Shown: positions 23,113 through 35,195, numbered from the stretch's first letter. The stretch: DNA of 64,000 nt from Astropecten irregularis (GCA_963971285.1 OZ020261.1:5955983-6019982), one strand, 5' to 3'. The notes: generated by a model from the letters alone, not told the origin. A program made the numbers and translations.

Positions 23113-24063
23113 ATTGGTAAGGACCTACTTCCCATAGCCATGGAAATACCCATCCAGAGAGTATTATTTTCTTTTCTCGGCTAAGAAATGATGTCCCGGC
23201 GCTTGGCATTTGGCAGTAAGCTAACCGTACAAAAAACTGTTGCTATACAAAATCCGATTTCGTCCCTGCATTACGCCATAATAGGCTTGGCTTGGAGTCC
23301 TATCCAGTTACCTGAATTCGCTTATAGAGTTCAGCGTCTTCGCAAATGCTGTATTATTCTAACTATAGTACGTTCCCGTGTAAGGCGCCAGTCCGTCGCC
23401 CCATCAGAGCACGCAGTCAATCGCCAATCCAACCAACTCGCCCCACGAAATGAAAAAAAAAAAAGCAATTCAAGCAATGATGAAGCGCGTACGTGCACGA
23501 AACGTTGACTGCTAGAGTTATACCCAGTCACCTTATTGGGCTTTCAGGCGGCCCTGCGTGGCCAATCACGGAGCCCAACCACCAAAGTGTGGCCTCTTTG
23601 CCAAACAAAAAGAGACGAAAACGTTGTAATCAAGCCGTTATGCACCGGTTTCCATCTGCCACGGAAAATTAAACAGAACCTGAAGTAATTCTCATGCACG
23701 CGCACCAACGTGATTACCGTGAGTAAGATTGAGGGTAAAGATTTCAAGATGGTAATGCTTTTTTAATCATGCTTCGCTGTATCGTATATCAAAATTCGAT
23801 TAAGAGAATAGTCTTAATGGTGCGCATGATACGCAGGCAAAACCGTGAGCTTATGTATTTAGGATGATATACATTCCCTTAATGTCGTAATTTCATATCA
23901 TTATATGCTCTCATTTTCTTTGTGACATGAGAATTTGCCACAGATTCTGTCTTGAAAAGCGTTTCATCTTTTTCACAAATTCCCAAACGATCTTGGAACG
24001 CTAATCGCTTTCATTTTTAAAATCAAATGTTCTTACATTACAAGCATATCAATTTGCTGAGAT
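23113..24063. other. Unassigned non-coding stretch
   Basis: Nothing recognised. Confidence 0.4.
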
Positions 24064-24067
24064 TTAA

Positions 24068-24270
24068 AGGTAGTATCATACTTTGGTAAGAAGCCAAAAC
24101 AGAAATGTTCACAGATTTACGTATAACTTACAGGGTATGAGATGGTGGTGGTAGAAACATACCGTTAAAATTGTTCCGCCTGAAATGCTATCGTCATCGT
24201 TATACTGCGTAAGTTTTATGTGAATCTGTGATCTTAAAGTGTATTTTGTCTTAACAATTGTACCATCCCT
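24068..24270. mobile_element. Short TTAA chimera (A end / N end)
   Basis: Begins with TTAA-A terminus AGGTAGTATCATACTTTGG after TTAA (24064-24067), then family-A sequence to about 24188. It continues with the right end of TTAA-N ('gtgaatctgtgatctt' to 'gtaccatccct'), matching 38400-38492. The right flank is TTAC. Confidence 0.65.
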
Positions 24271-24348
24271 TTACAAAACGTATTCCATGCATTCGAAATG
24301 GTGCTATCATCGGGGAAAAAACTTGGCTTATCTCTAAAGCGACCTTAA

Positions 24349-24673
24349 AGGTGCAACATGTACCATACTGGTGACGTACTGAATTAGAAATCTTCACCGA
24401 TTTACCTATAACTTACAGGGTATAAAGATGGTGTGGGTAGAAACATATCTTTTAAGTTTGTCTACCTGATATGCTGTATTTATAAAGAAAAGAGTACAGC
24501 AATAACCAAAAAACAATTTGGACGACGATTTCTTAAATACCGTGGGCGGTTTCACTGTTTTCTCAAAAAGTTTGGCAACGTATGGGACTGGAAAGCTCAC
24601 AGATGACTGTTACTGTATCTTCCTTATTTTCGCTTAGGAATCTTTTGACACAAACCAAAGTATGGTATTACCT
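24349..24673 (-). mobile_element. TTAA-A MITE, reverse orientation, diverged
   Basis: TTAA at 24345-24348 and 24674-24677. The right terminus CCAAAGTATGGTATTACCT is conserved; the left terminus AGGTGCAACATGTACC is diverged. The central palindrome is lost. Confidence 0.8.
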
Positions 24674-24865
24674 TTAACTCTGGTGTCTCAGGATTGAACA
24701 CTTCCACCTAGAGGGATTCCCATGGGAAAGACTCGGGAGGTTCGCTCTTCATGAATTAAAAACAGGCCAAAGACTTGCTGCGTCAGACTTACACAGTGAA
24801 GATGCTATCTTTGTGCGGTGGGTTTATTTTTCACACGGGTGCGTTATATTCTTTGTTTCACTTAA

Positions 24866-25224
24866 AGGTAGTATCATAATTTGGTTTTTGTCAAAGAAAT
24901 ACAGATTCATGGGCAAAAAAAATCAAGGAAGATACAGTAACAGTCATCTGTGAAAATTTCAGTCCCATACGGTGCCCACTTTTTGAGAAAACGGTGAAAA
25001 ACGGCCACAGTATTTCTTAAGTCTTTTCTCTTTTATTTTTGATCTTTTAAAAAGATCAAAAAGATTTTCGGTCGTTGTTTTACGCTTTTCTGGATAAATG
25101 AAGCATCTCAGGCGGAAAAAAGTTAACGGTATGTTTCTACCATCACCGTCTTCATACCCTGTAAGTTATACGTAAATCTGTGAACATTTCTGTTTTGGTC
25201 TCTTACAAAAGTATGATACAACCT
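24866..25224 (+). mobile_element. TTAA-A MITE, full length
   Basis: 359 bp with TTAA at 24862-24865 and 25225-25228. The core palindrome has one extra A (GATCTTTTAAAAAGATC). Both ends are intact apart from single substitutions. Confidence 0.9.
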
Positions 25225-25267
25225 TTAAATCATGTGCATGGTGTATACAGCGCTTGCATGTACTTAA

Positions 25268-25654
25268 AGGTTTACTGTAATCAAATTTGGAAAAGGGGTG
25301 AAAATGCTTTAAAAATATTGTTTAATACATTAGTATTGACTATATAAATGTGTACGTTTATGTAAGTGCTTAATTTTGACGCAAAAGTTACCAAATCAGT
25401 ACACTATGCCCCGCCCAAAAAAGTCCCTCTTTGAACCAACCCAAGCAACAATAGCGTGTGACGTCACCTAGAGAACTAGTATGGGCTCGCACTGCAAGGT
25501 TTTTCGTCGCGAAAAGTGGTGGGCTAAATTATGGGTCTAAATACCACCTTTTTCTATATACAATATTGTTTAGCACAAACAATGATAGACAGGTTGAATT
25601 TTAAAGCAATACAGATGTATTTAACTTCATATGACTTTTGATTACAGTAAACCT
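25268..25654 (+). mobile_element. TTAA-K MITE
   Basis: Starts AGGTTTACTGTAATCAAAT after TTAA (25264-25267) and ends TTTTGATTACAGTAAACCT. The right target is degraded to GTGA. 387 bp, the shortest of the three K copies; it lacks part of the variable internal segment. It contains 'ggtttttcgtcgcgaaaag'. Confidence 0.85.
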
Positions 25655-26281
25655 GTGAATTGACTATTACGTGGGAACAGATTTATTGCAAAAAGTGTGC
25701 AATTTAGTGTTGACATACACAAAATAGTTATTTTCGAATGATGTAAACAAAATTGCATTAACTTTTCACATTTCGAAATGTTCTTGATATCTACTGACGC
25801 ACGGGGGCGCTATTTTAAGCCCTCACATGATGTCGGTATTGTGCAAGAACATTTTGTGCGAAAAGAAACTGGAAATTTAGGCGTGCATTTCGAGTGATTG
25901 TGATCCAAAGAAAGAAAAGGTGGATAATTCAAAGAATCGACGCGACCTGAATATTCTGTCAAGTTTTATGTAAAAACAAAACACACCACTGGTTCTTCCC
26001 TTTAATGACATCATGGCAGCGCTCATGAATATGCAAATTTATATTTGCATAAGCACTTAATGATTTCTTAAGTGTTTGCACTTAATGATATCTTAAGAGT
26101 CTGCTTTTCATCCCTAGAGTGGAAAACCCAAAGTCTCGTCTCTCTCACTGACTGGGGCCGTCAGTCCGTTTGGGGAATGAATTCAAAGGGGAAATGCATG
26201 AATGGTAGCATTGAAAAACAAACATCTTCACAGGTTTACGGACAACTAACCCACATTAAAAACTCTGATGTTAAGAACGGG
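25655..26281. other. Unassigned non-coding stretch
   Basis: Contains a repeated 'tcttaag' / 'cacttaatga' cluster at 26050-26100. No gene recognised. Confidence 0.4.
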
Positions 26282-26425
26282 ACCGGATTTCATAAAGCTC
26301 TGCGACGCGTCGCAACTCGATTTGCGACCTGTCATAGCTGCAACGCGTCGCATCTATGCGGTGAGTCCATAGAGAAATGATGCGTCTTAACTCTGCGACG
26401 CGTCGTAAGTTTTATGAAATCGGCA
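26282..26425. mobile_element. PAL-D MITE (GCGACGCGTCGCA type)
   Basis: From ACCGGATTTCATAAAGCTCT to GTTTTATGAAATCGGC, with three GCGACGCGTCG-like palindromes inside. Same family as 44565-44711. Confidence 0.75.
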
Positions 26426-27406
26426 CAGTGTCTATTAAGGAACATGGTTTCTTAGAGGGGAACAACGGATAGTTAAAGCTTCGGATGGATCCTAACCGTT
26501 TTCCGGTCTGTGTGAAATAGAGTCGCTTTTTTACTCAAACGTCCACAGATGCACAGGCATAGCACACACAGTGCGGACTTCACAACACTAAGGACGTCCA
26601 CATAATGCAGGATCCCAAGACGTTATGTGGACTCACACACGTCCACATGTTTCCATGCTAACGAAAATGCCAAAAAGGAGACATTTCCAATGTGTCTTTA
26701 TCCGTCGCAAATTGAAGTTTATCATTCAAGGGATATTCGGCCCAAATTTCATCATTCAAAAATGAGTACAGTTCAAATACCAATGGTTTAAAGATGTCCA
26801 TTTGGTAAGTACATGAAAACAAAGGAAAGTCTACATAAGGTATGTAAAACAAACATAAAATTATGTGTGTTAGTTTGTGTTGTGTTGCATCAGACAACGT
26901 ATGGGTGTGGTGCGGATCAGTGACGTTCTCCAGTCACGTGCCAACTAATTTTTCTTTACCAGTACAGCTTCAATAGACCGATTGCCCAACCAAAATGTTT
27001 ACATGCCATCACGTGACCTATATTACATCTCATTTTACGCAGAACAATGTCCAGAATGTGCAAACGGGAATGTGGACGATATACTCGTTTGCTTGCTTGT
27101 TTCCACTGTTCTGCACAAATTGAGACCATACTCACTATAATGCCACGTGACGGCATGTTAACATTGGTAGAGCAATACACGGCTTGCATCCATCCTACAT
27201 TCGAAGCAGTGCAATCAAACCGAGGCTTGGGTTCAAAGCAGTCTGGTACCCGTTTTCTTTTTTAGAATTTGTGTTGTCTTTCCCAACGGGTATACAAGGA
27301 AGGTGACAAGATGGGGGCAACGTGATTATTTTGACCAACAATGCTGCTTTGAGCACGAGTTGCATTAATCATATATGGACGAGTTTATTCCTCCATTCAT
27401 TATTCG
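26426..27406. other. Unassigned non-coding stretch
   Basis: A short inverted repeat GTCCACATAA ... TTATGTGGAC lies at about 26595-26632. No gene recognised. Confidence 0.4.
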
Positions 27407-27563
27407 AAGGTACGAGTTGAGTTGGTGCAAAGGTACGAGTTGTCTTAACCGAAGGTACCAGTTGGTAAAGGTACGAGTTGGCGAAGGTACGAGTTGGCAT
27501 ATTAACCTTGCTGTTGCGAAGGTACGAGTTGACCAAGGTACGAGTTGGCGAAGGTACGAGTTG
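27407..27563 (+). repeat. Short-unit array of AAGGTACGAGTTG
   Basis: Eight copies of the 13-mer AAGGTACGAGTTG at about 27407, 27430, 27452, 27467, 27484, 27518, 27535 and 27551, spaced 15-34 bp and mostly 16-17. The third copy reads GGTACCAGTTG. Several frames are open across it on both strands, an effect of the repeat and not evidence of coding. Confidence 0.9.
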
Positions 27564-28225
27564 ACCTGTAACCACAACGCACCGATTGTACAAGCATAAT
27601 ACACGTGTGTACAGCGAACATGAGACCGGTTTTAACGAGACTCGCTATGAACTGACGGCACTGCATTATAGCACAGGTACGCTGTATTTTACGGCATTGT
27701 AATATCATGGAGGTAGGAATAGACCCATCGTCCTTGGTCTTCCAATCTGTATAATATCGATCGACCTGCAGTTATATGACAAACCCCTTTTCGTCCATCA
27801 CTTATAACAGACGACTAAAAAGCAGAATCCATAGGCCTATACCGCATAGAATTACACATTCAAATGGACGTGTGCACGATAAATGGATGTATATAATTCG
27901 GTCACGTCATGTCAACTATAACTCATAATTACAACCTCGCTGATTCAGCAACAATGCCAATTAAATACGAGTATAGTGATGTCACACAAAAGGCGCATAC
28001 AGCTGTGTAAATGCACGTGTTATCAAATGACTGGGGAAAATGAGCTTCCATTGAGATGTAATTAACCTGTTTACGTTGAAATCTGAAGTGAGCCGAGAGA
28101 TAATGGTTGGCGTACAAAATGCTTGCTTTTAGAATACATGTACGTGTATGGCACAATAACAACATGTTCTCATATTTTTTCGTAATACCACGCGGCATTA
28201 TGGTGGCACGTGTTGACTTTACCTA
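27564..28225. other. Unassigned non-coding stretch
   Basis: Nothing recognised. Confidence 0.4.
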
Positions 28226-28300
28226 CAGACCAGAATGTTGCCTTTGAATAGCTGGACAGGCTGATGACACCTGGAAGCACTCATTCTGTGATAGCCAGTC
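28226..28300 (-). repeat. Isolated copy of the 111-bp minisatellite unit
   Basis: Reverse complement of part of the 8764-10242 unit: 'cagaatgttgcctttgaata' and 'gctggacaggctgatgacac' then 'actcattctgtga'. One partial unit, 18 kb from the array. Confidence 0.8.
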
Positions 28301-29234
28301 GCAATCTTACAACACGCAAGTTCTTACATACCCCTACGTTATAGAAATAAAGATGTGCCACATCATAAACCGATACACATTATAAATTGTGAACACACAC
28401 AATATAAAAAAAAAACCAAAGAAATGCCGCTGGTATTTTTTCATTAAATTTGTACATCGACACTGCCCTTGAATTTTCATTAACCCTTACAAGGAGAAAA
28501 TGTCAAGCCTCCATTTACAAACGGTCATTTTTTTGTTCACCCGTACAAAGACCGCGTTTTTTAACGTGGATTTGAATGGGTTCGACGAAGCGTGTTCTGA
28601 ATAGACAAGTCTCTTCGGATGTTGGGGAGGTTGGATGTGGAATTGGACGACCGTCCCTCGTGCACTCGCTACACTTATAGGGAAGGGGAGGTCAATGAGG
28701 GAAAGTCATAAACACGCACGACGTACGTTCGCAGCTTTGCAGAGGGCGAGAAATTGCCGTTGCGGAGTGAGGAGAAAAAAAGAGGGGAATTGGAGCGGAT
28801 TTTTAGGCCGCGTTCTTCTTTGATTTCTAAAGATGCACTGTCCGCATTTTGACGTTCAATTCGTCAAATTTAGTAAGTCACTCCGGTATAAATTGATGGT
28901 GGTAAATTCACCAAAATCGTTCAAAATTGGGGAGAAACCTATGCTCGTTTTGATCATGCCCCATTTCTGTTAACCTAGATTTTACCGTTAATATATAGGT
29001 CATAAACATAAAATCGTCAGTGAGCAAAAAAAATACATTGATCATTTCCGTACAATACAGAGAAATTAACAGAACTAAATAATTATAACACAAGAAAAAC
29101 CATGATATTGTGGATAGTTATTACTAAGCAATCCTAATGACTGGATATCAATTCTTCCAGTGAAATAAATTAACATTTCCTTACAACTGATAACAATTAA
29201 AACGGTTCGATTTATTTTTTAACTTCAAGTTCCT
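28301..29234. other. Unassigned non-coding stretch
   Basis: Nothing recognised. Confidence 0.4.
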
Positions 29235-29238
29235 TTAA

Positions 29239-29593
29239 AGGTAATATCATACTTTGGTTTTTATCAAAGAAATACAGATTGGGCACAAATATCAAGACAG
29301 ATACAGTTACAGTCATCTGTGAAAATTTCAGTCCCATACGGTGCCCATTTTTGAGAAAACAGTGAAAAGCAGCCACAGTATTTCTTAAGTATTTTCTCTT
29401 TAAATTTTTGATCTTTTAAAAGATCAAGAAGATTTTCAGTCGTTGTTTTACTTATGTTTGGATAAATACAGCATTTCATGCGGACAAAAGTGTACCGGTA
29501 TGTTTCTACTACCGCCATATCCATACCCTGTAAATTATACGTAAATCTGCGAACATATCTGTTTTGGTTTCTTACCAAAGTATGATGCTACCT
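29239..29593 (+). mobile_element. TTAA-A MITE
   Basis: 355 bp with TTAA at 29235-29238 and 29594-29597. The left end AGGTAATATCATACTTTGG is intact. The core reads GATCTTTTAAAAGATC. Confidence 0.88.
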
Positions 29594-29651
29594 TTAATAA
29601 CCCTTGCGAAACGTGCAATTTAAAACATATAGACTTAAAGACATGAAACAA

Positions 29652-30172
29652 GTGCAACGCGCATACCTGTTTATTTTGTGAATATGTTGTGTTTGTGTAA
29701 GTGTGATACACGTCAGATGTAGGCCTACAGTATGGGACACAGATTCAGCAGAAATTGGCTCTATAGATTAAGCAATTTGCAATTTGCAAATCCTTCATTC
29801 TCATCAACTTACAGACAAAACAAAATTGCAAATTCCATCATTTTCATCAACTTAAAGACACAAAAACTGCTAATATAAAAATCCCTCATTTTCATCAACC
29901 TAACGACGCAAAAACTGCAAATACTTATAAAAATCCCTCATTTTCATCAACTTGAAGACACAAAAACTCCAATATAAAAATCCGTCATTTTCATCAACTT
30001 AAAGACACAAAAACTGCAGATATAAAAATCCCTCATTTTCATCAACTTGAAGACAGTGCAACGCACCTTGAACATTCCTGTCTATAATGATGTTGTGTAC
30101 TCGTTGCCTTTGTGTAAGTGTGCTACACGTTCGATGTATGGGACACAGATTCAGGCGAAATCGGGTCTATAG
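29652..30172 (+). repeat. 405-bp duplication enclosing a 43-52-bp array
   Basis: Direct repeats of about 115 bp ('gtgcaacgc' through 'tatgggacacagattcag' to 'ctatag') lie at 29652-29766 and 30057-30172. Between them six units containing TCATTTTCATCAACTT recur at 29801, 29844, 29892, 29944, 29991 and 30040. Confidence 0.85.
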
Positions 30173-32659
30173 GGTTGTTAAACTCTTACCTTTTTTTTCC
30201 TGCCGTGGGCTGTGCGCTCGTCCATCTACTCCCTCTCAGGGTACATGACTCCAATTCTCATGCAGGACTTGGCTAAGGCGGGAAATGGGATGAATATCTC
30301 ACACACTCCGAAGGCTGGCAGGTCGGTCGGTCCAGAACACACACTCACACACAAAAACCAAACGATCATAAGATACGGGAGGAGAGACTCGTCAGGCCCC
30401 CCACTCCCCCTCACGAAAGATGAAGTAATCCTTCCTCCTTAATGTAATACGAGCGATGCATGTCTAAAAACTGCAAAGCACAAAACGCAGGCTGTAGTTG
30501 TAGTTCATCCCCTAAACAATCTCCGCCGTCCTTCCTCGTGCTAAATTCTTCTTTTTTCCAGGGTTCCAATATCTCACTCCGGAGTCTACTGTTTTTCCTT
30601 TACGTCAAACGTGGCAAGCAAAGTGAATAACCTCAAATATTTCGACAGGTGTTATCAGGATTTTCCTTTCCCTCAATCTCTCTCGGCCTAACTATGTTTC
30701 CCTGTCTTTTACACGTATCGGTATAACGATTTATACACGTGTGTTATTCCAAGCTTGGGAGATGCGAAGCACACAGTACCTGTTTATTATTTTAAGCAAC
30801 GCTATGTTTTTTGAGGTCCCTCAGTCGTTCCTCGCGTTTCAGATGAAATCCATGAATGTGTTTTTTAAGTCGCTGATCAATATAGAGCAATCCACTTTGA
30901 AAAGCAGCGTCTATCACGATACAGGATTGAGAATGAGGAAATAACTATCCCAGGCAGTATGCGTGGACTCTAACTACATCATTCAATATATCGCAGCTGT
31001 TATGCGCACAGAATGACGAACAGTACCTGGTCTGGATGCGTGGTGTTGTTTTTTTTCTTCGCAGACACCGATTGTCAAATTAGGGATGTAGGCCTACCGA
31101 CGCAAAACATTCCCACTGTCTGTCAGATGTGCTCATTCCAATCCTTGAAGTCGGAAACAACTCTTCATATTTCCTTGCGGTAGTCTCACGTCTCCACAAT
31201 CGGCCAGGCCACTCTCTGACGGTCTGTGCTCTTCTATACTTCCACTGTCGCCTTGCATGCGTTCCCTCGGAGAATTGGGTTATTCTCTCTGTCTTATGTT
31301 GGAAGCGTTTTCCTTTTTTCGTCCCTTCGAAGTCGAGGAAGCTGCTGATCTAAGAGGGCAGGTTCGGTGTTCCTCTAATGAAGATCGGGCCTGTGCGCCG
31401 TCACCTGCGGACACGAGATTAAAGACACGTAATACAATCAGCATGCATGATTATTCAGACTAAGTTAATCCTAACACGGAAAAATCAAGCAATCAAAAAA
31501 AAAACACCACCAGTCAAGTCCATTGGAATGCTTTACAATATTATGCCACAGTGACTCCCAATTGTAATGCATTATGTTTGTTGTACGTTACGATAACTAT
31601 TCCAGTCAAACCTTGGATTGCGGTTAACAATTACACAGTTGAGGCTGATGGTTAGACAAACAAGATGATGTTTCGCAATGTGCAAACTAGTGATGCTATA
31701 GCGATTCTATAGTGGTAGACTGGTGGTTGATATCGACGTATTAACCACTCGGGGAGAATTCACATGAACAAGATCATGAGAATGACTACATGCCTGGCTA
31801 TATCTATAATACACAAGGCCTACAGAGCCGGCTCGACACACACACGATTCACCAGTGTTGCAAGTGTTGTCATCTAGACCAGCATCTTCCCCTTACCAGT
31901 GATAATTTGATGAGGAGACTATACGAGGGATGTTATCTGTCACGAAATAAGGAGCTCGAGCTGAGACGAGCAGATGCCCACACCGACACAAAACTCAGTG
32001 GAGAAAACTGGAAATAAAACCCCACGCGCAACGTGCGAGCCAGCAGACAAACCCCAAGACGCACACACACACACCACTATTGCTTTCGATTCTTCCCTGA
32101 TATTTTGTTGGTTTCCCTCGTGCGCATGCGCAGGCCAGGTCTGCTGTGTTTATTGGGAATCAAGGCGTAGAGTTGCCATGACACAAAATCGCACCAAAAA
32201 GAAAAAAAAATACAATGTGAGCATCGCGTGTGTGTGATGCGCCACAGTGACGTTCGTTGCCACACGAAACCGAGTGTGACACTACCATGCGCGATTTGGT
32301 CTTCCATCCAAAAAACCATTATGGGCTATGCTAGATGCATCTCGCGCCTGATCTAACATCTAACAGTGATGCAGCTTTCTCCGTTACATGCGAGAATGTA
32401 CATGTACAATAAATTTTGCAAAAACACGCACGTGCCTATCTCCATGTGATCTAATACCAAAATTATTGCGGTCATGGTGAAATAGAGTCATACACGGGAG
32501 CCACGATAATTCAATATAGAAAAATGCCTACAAAAAATGTCCACGATGCCTTAACGTTGCATTTTGTTTCAATATGTGTCGTGTCTAGCTGCATGTACCG
32601 GTAGCCCCATTTGTTAGGACAAGGTTGACTATTCCTAAATGAAATGGGAAAAGTTATGA
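30173..32659. other. Long unassigned non-coding stretch
   Basis: No dispersed repeat recognised in about 2.5 kb. An A run lies at 31495-31504 and an AC-rich run at about 32058-32072. Open frames of 60-87 codons have no recognisable domain. This is one of the longest repeat-poor intervals and the best place to look for conserved non-coding sequence. Confidence 0.4.
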
Positions 32660-32663
32660 TTAA

Positions 32664-32987
32664 AGGTAGTATCATACTTTGGTTTTTATCTTAGAAATAC
32701 AGATTCAAGGTCAAATTATCAAGGAAGATACAGTAACAGTCATCTGTGAAATTTCCAATCCCATACGGTGCCCACTTTTTGAGAAAACAGTGAAAAACAG
32801 TCACAGTATTTCTTAAGTCTTTTCTCTTTTATTTTTTATCTTTTAAAAGATCAAACAGATTTTCGATCGTTGTTTTACTAATTTATGGATATGTACACCA
32901 TTTCAGGCGGAAATTGCTTAACTGTATGTTTCTACCACCACCAGCTTCATACCCTGTAAGTTATACGTAAATCTGTGAACATTTCTG
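32664..32987 (+). mobile_element. TTAA-A MITE lacking its right terminus
   Basis: Left end AGGTAGTATCATACTTTGG after TTAA (32660-32663). The right side stops at 'catttctgt' and goes straight into TTAAAT, so about 30 bases including the right inverted terminus are missing. Confidence 0.85.
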
Positions 32988-33106
32988 TTTAAATAAATGT
33001 GATATATATAAACATCGCATAACAGAACTGCGCAGATATTTGTTAATTTGTGATGTACGATGTATCAAACATCGATGATATGCATAGTTAGTTTCACACT
33101 GCGAAT
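32988..33106. other. Short spacer
   Basis: Nothing recognised. Confidence 0.4.
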
Positions 33107-33219
33107 AATGTAATGAGCGCCCCAAGTGTCATGTGTCATGGCGACCACCGCATCTCTCGCTGGATACGAAACCACACTATTGGCCGACGCGTTGCAAACG
33201 CTTGGTGGCGCACTATAAT
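33107..33219. mobile_element. Diverged relative of the 8254 palindromic MITE
   Basis: Contains 'tattggccgacgcgttgcaa' and 'acgcttggtggcgcac', matching the complement of the 8254 element. The left arm 'taatgagcgccccaagtg' is a weak partner. Confidence 0.55.
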
Positions 33220-33401
33220 CGTGAATCGCCCGAATTATGTTGAACAGGCACAATTTCATAAAGGTACCAACCGAGTTTCATGATATAACACATCTCAGTA
33301 CAGGGTTCACGCAAAACGAACCATGTGAAACAAAGTAACCATCAAACTACGTTCAACAAGCAAGAACGTTCACATTAAGCAAATTTATAATGCTTTATAC
33401 C
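33220..33401. other. Short spacer
   Basis: Nothing recognised. Confidence 0.4.
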
Positions 33402-33640
33402 GGGGGCCAATTTCATGGTGCTGCTCAGCACAAAAACTTGCTCAGCAACAGCACAAAAATGTCTTGCCCAATAAAACAAACCACCGTTAAAATTTTCATT
33501 TGATGTTCATGGTCAGTGAACAAAATTCAAAGAACAATCACAAGTGATACACAACACGTGGAAATTTGGTTGTTAACCCTGTTTTTATTAAGACAGAAAT
33601 GTCATGCTTAGCAAATGTTTGTGCTAAGCACCTGGTCCCA
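33402..33640 (+). mobile_element. PAL-B MITE
   Basis: Starts GGGGGCCAATTTCATGG and ends CTAAGCACCTGGTCCCAG (diverged right end). It carries 'gttgttaaccctg' and 'gatacacaacacgtgg'. An extra 'agcaac' near the left end is a local duplication. Confidence 0.8.
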
Positions 33641-34245
33641 GGTCTTTGGAAATAAATGCCAGGTCTCTTGTAATTAAGGATGAAAGGCGAGACATTAACC
33701 ATTAATTTAACGCTTAAGACTTCTGAATGCTGTAAGGAACACATTACTGTGAACCTGTTAGGCCTAATACAAGCAATTACATTCGTGGATTTGTTGGCCG
33801 GTAAACGGTGTTTGCGAAAGCCTTTCCGGCCAAGTACGAAAACAGGTGACTGTATGGTCATTATGCACGCTCGTGGACTTGCCGTGTGAACGTGTCATAT
33901 TTTTTGTCATCTTCGGCCGAATCGCCATCGGAGTCAGAACCGTCGCTATCGAATCCTCGCCCCTTCTCGACGGCAACAGGAAAATAATTGCCAGGGGAGG
34001 GCCCTGTCCGGGTGTCTTCGCACCTGAGGGGCTTTAGCTGCAAGCAACCCCCCACCTCCCCCCTCCCGGCCACCGCACCCCCCCCCCCCCCCCCCTGGTT
34101 ACCGTCAGCCACCTGGGATTGCCTGGACAATCATAATTATGAACGCAGAACTCGCCAAGTAGTTATACAGCAATCATGTCTGTTTAGAGTCAGCCATTAC
34201 ATTATAATTGTCATACACCATGAGCTAAGCGAATCCCGCGGTATA
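33641..34245. other. Non-coding stretch with a C run
   Basis: A long C run lies at about 34077-34095, preceded by C-rich sequence. No gene recognised. Confidence 0.45.
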
Positions 34246-34686
34246 CAGGGTGTCCCAGAAAAAAAAACGCAACACTGTGTCGGGACCCATTATGTTAAAA
34301 TTAAACTGTTTATCACTTCAAGATTCACATATGTGATACATCCATGTCTTGGCTATCACCGTGTAGAATTTAATCATATTGGGGTTGAAGTTAACGAAAA
34401 TATGACCAATTGAAAGAATACTCCTTAAAAACAAACTTTGCAAGGATAACACGCATAGTGGTCAATACACACATAATGTGTATGAAAGAAAGATGTAAAT
34501 CGGGTTTTGAAGTTGGGTAATTCAGTCCTAGTTTTTCACTCAATTTCAGTCTTATTTTGCTCAAATTATTTGTGGTGATAGCCAAGACATAGCTGTATCA
34601 CATATCTGAATCTTGAAGTGATAAACAGTTTAATTTTTATATAATAGTTCCGACACAAAGTGTTGCGGGTTTTTTGGGACACCCTG
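34246..34686. mobile_element. Mariner/Tc1-style MITE
   Basis: 441 bp from CAGGGTGTCCCAGAAAAAA to TTTTTTGGGACACCCTG with TA on both sides (34244-34245, 34687-34688). Inverted similarity extends inward: 'cgcaacactgtgtcgg' pairs with 'ccgacacaaagtgttgcg', and 'gtttatcacttcaagattca' with its complement near 34610-34630. No transposase frame. TA target and CAGGGTGTCCC ends fit the mariner/Tc1 group. Confidence 0.8.
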
Positions 34687-34767
34687 TATTGTGTTCGGAT
34701 TGAATTAGGTCAGTGCTACAATCGTTACTAAAAAATCGTAGAAGGAAGGTTGTTCCATACGTTGTGT

Positions 34768-35094
34768 TCTTTCAAGAAGAAATGCAGATTAATGGGCAAA
34801 AATATCAAGGAAGATACCAGTCAAAGTCATCTGTGAAATTCCCAGTCCCATACGGTGCCTACTTTTTAAGAAAACAAAGAAAAAACGCTCACTGTATTGA
34901 AAACATAATTTCACATGCAGAATTTATATATGTTTTTGGGGGGTCAATTGGTGTTACTCTTTTCTGGATAAATACAGCATTTCAGGCACAGAAATTTAAA
35001 ATGTATGTTTCTACATTTTACCAGTTATAGGTAAATCTGTGAAGATTTCCAGTGTTTCGGTATGCTACGTACCAAAGGAAGATCATGGTACCTC
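34768..35094 (+). mobile_element. Old, degraded TTAA-A MITE
   Basis: Recognisable from 'aatgcagattaatgggcaaa' through 'cagtcccatacggtgcctac' to 'aatctgtgaagattt' and a decayed right end 'atcatggtacctctaaagg'. TTAA flanks are gone. Confidence 0.75.
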
Positions 35095-35157
35095 TAAAGG
35101 AAACAACAAATGCAAATAGAAAAATGCATTATACACCAATGTATACATTGATCATTA

Positions 35158-35195
35158 GTTGGAGCGAGATTCGAACCAGCGATCTGAAACAAATA
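35158..35195 (-). mobile_element. tRNA-like B-box fragment
   Basis: Minus strand GGTTCGAATCTCGCTCCAAC resembles the 3' half of a tRNA-derived SINE head. No A box is found at the expected distance. Confidence 0.35.

Noticed and set aside
27407..27563. CRISPR array
   Set aside because: Repeats are only 13 bp with spacers of 2-21 bp, no cas genes, and the genome is eukaryotic.
33988..34413. 141-codon open frame
   Set aside because: Covers a C run and the left end of the mariner-like MITE.
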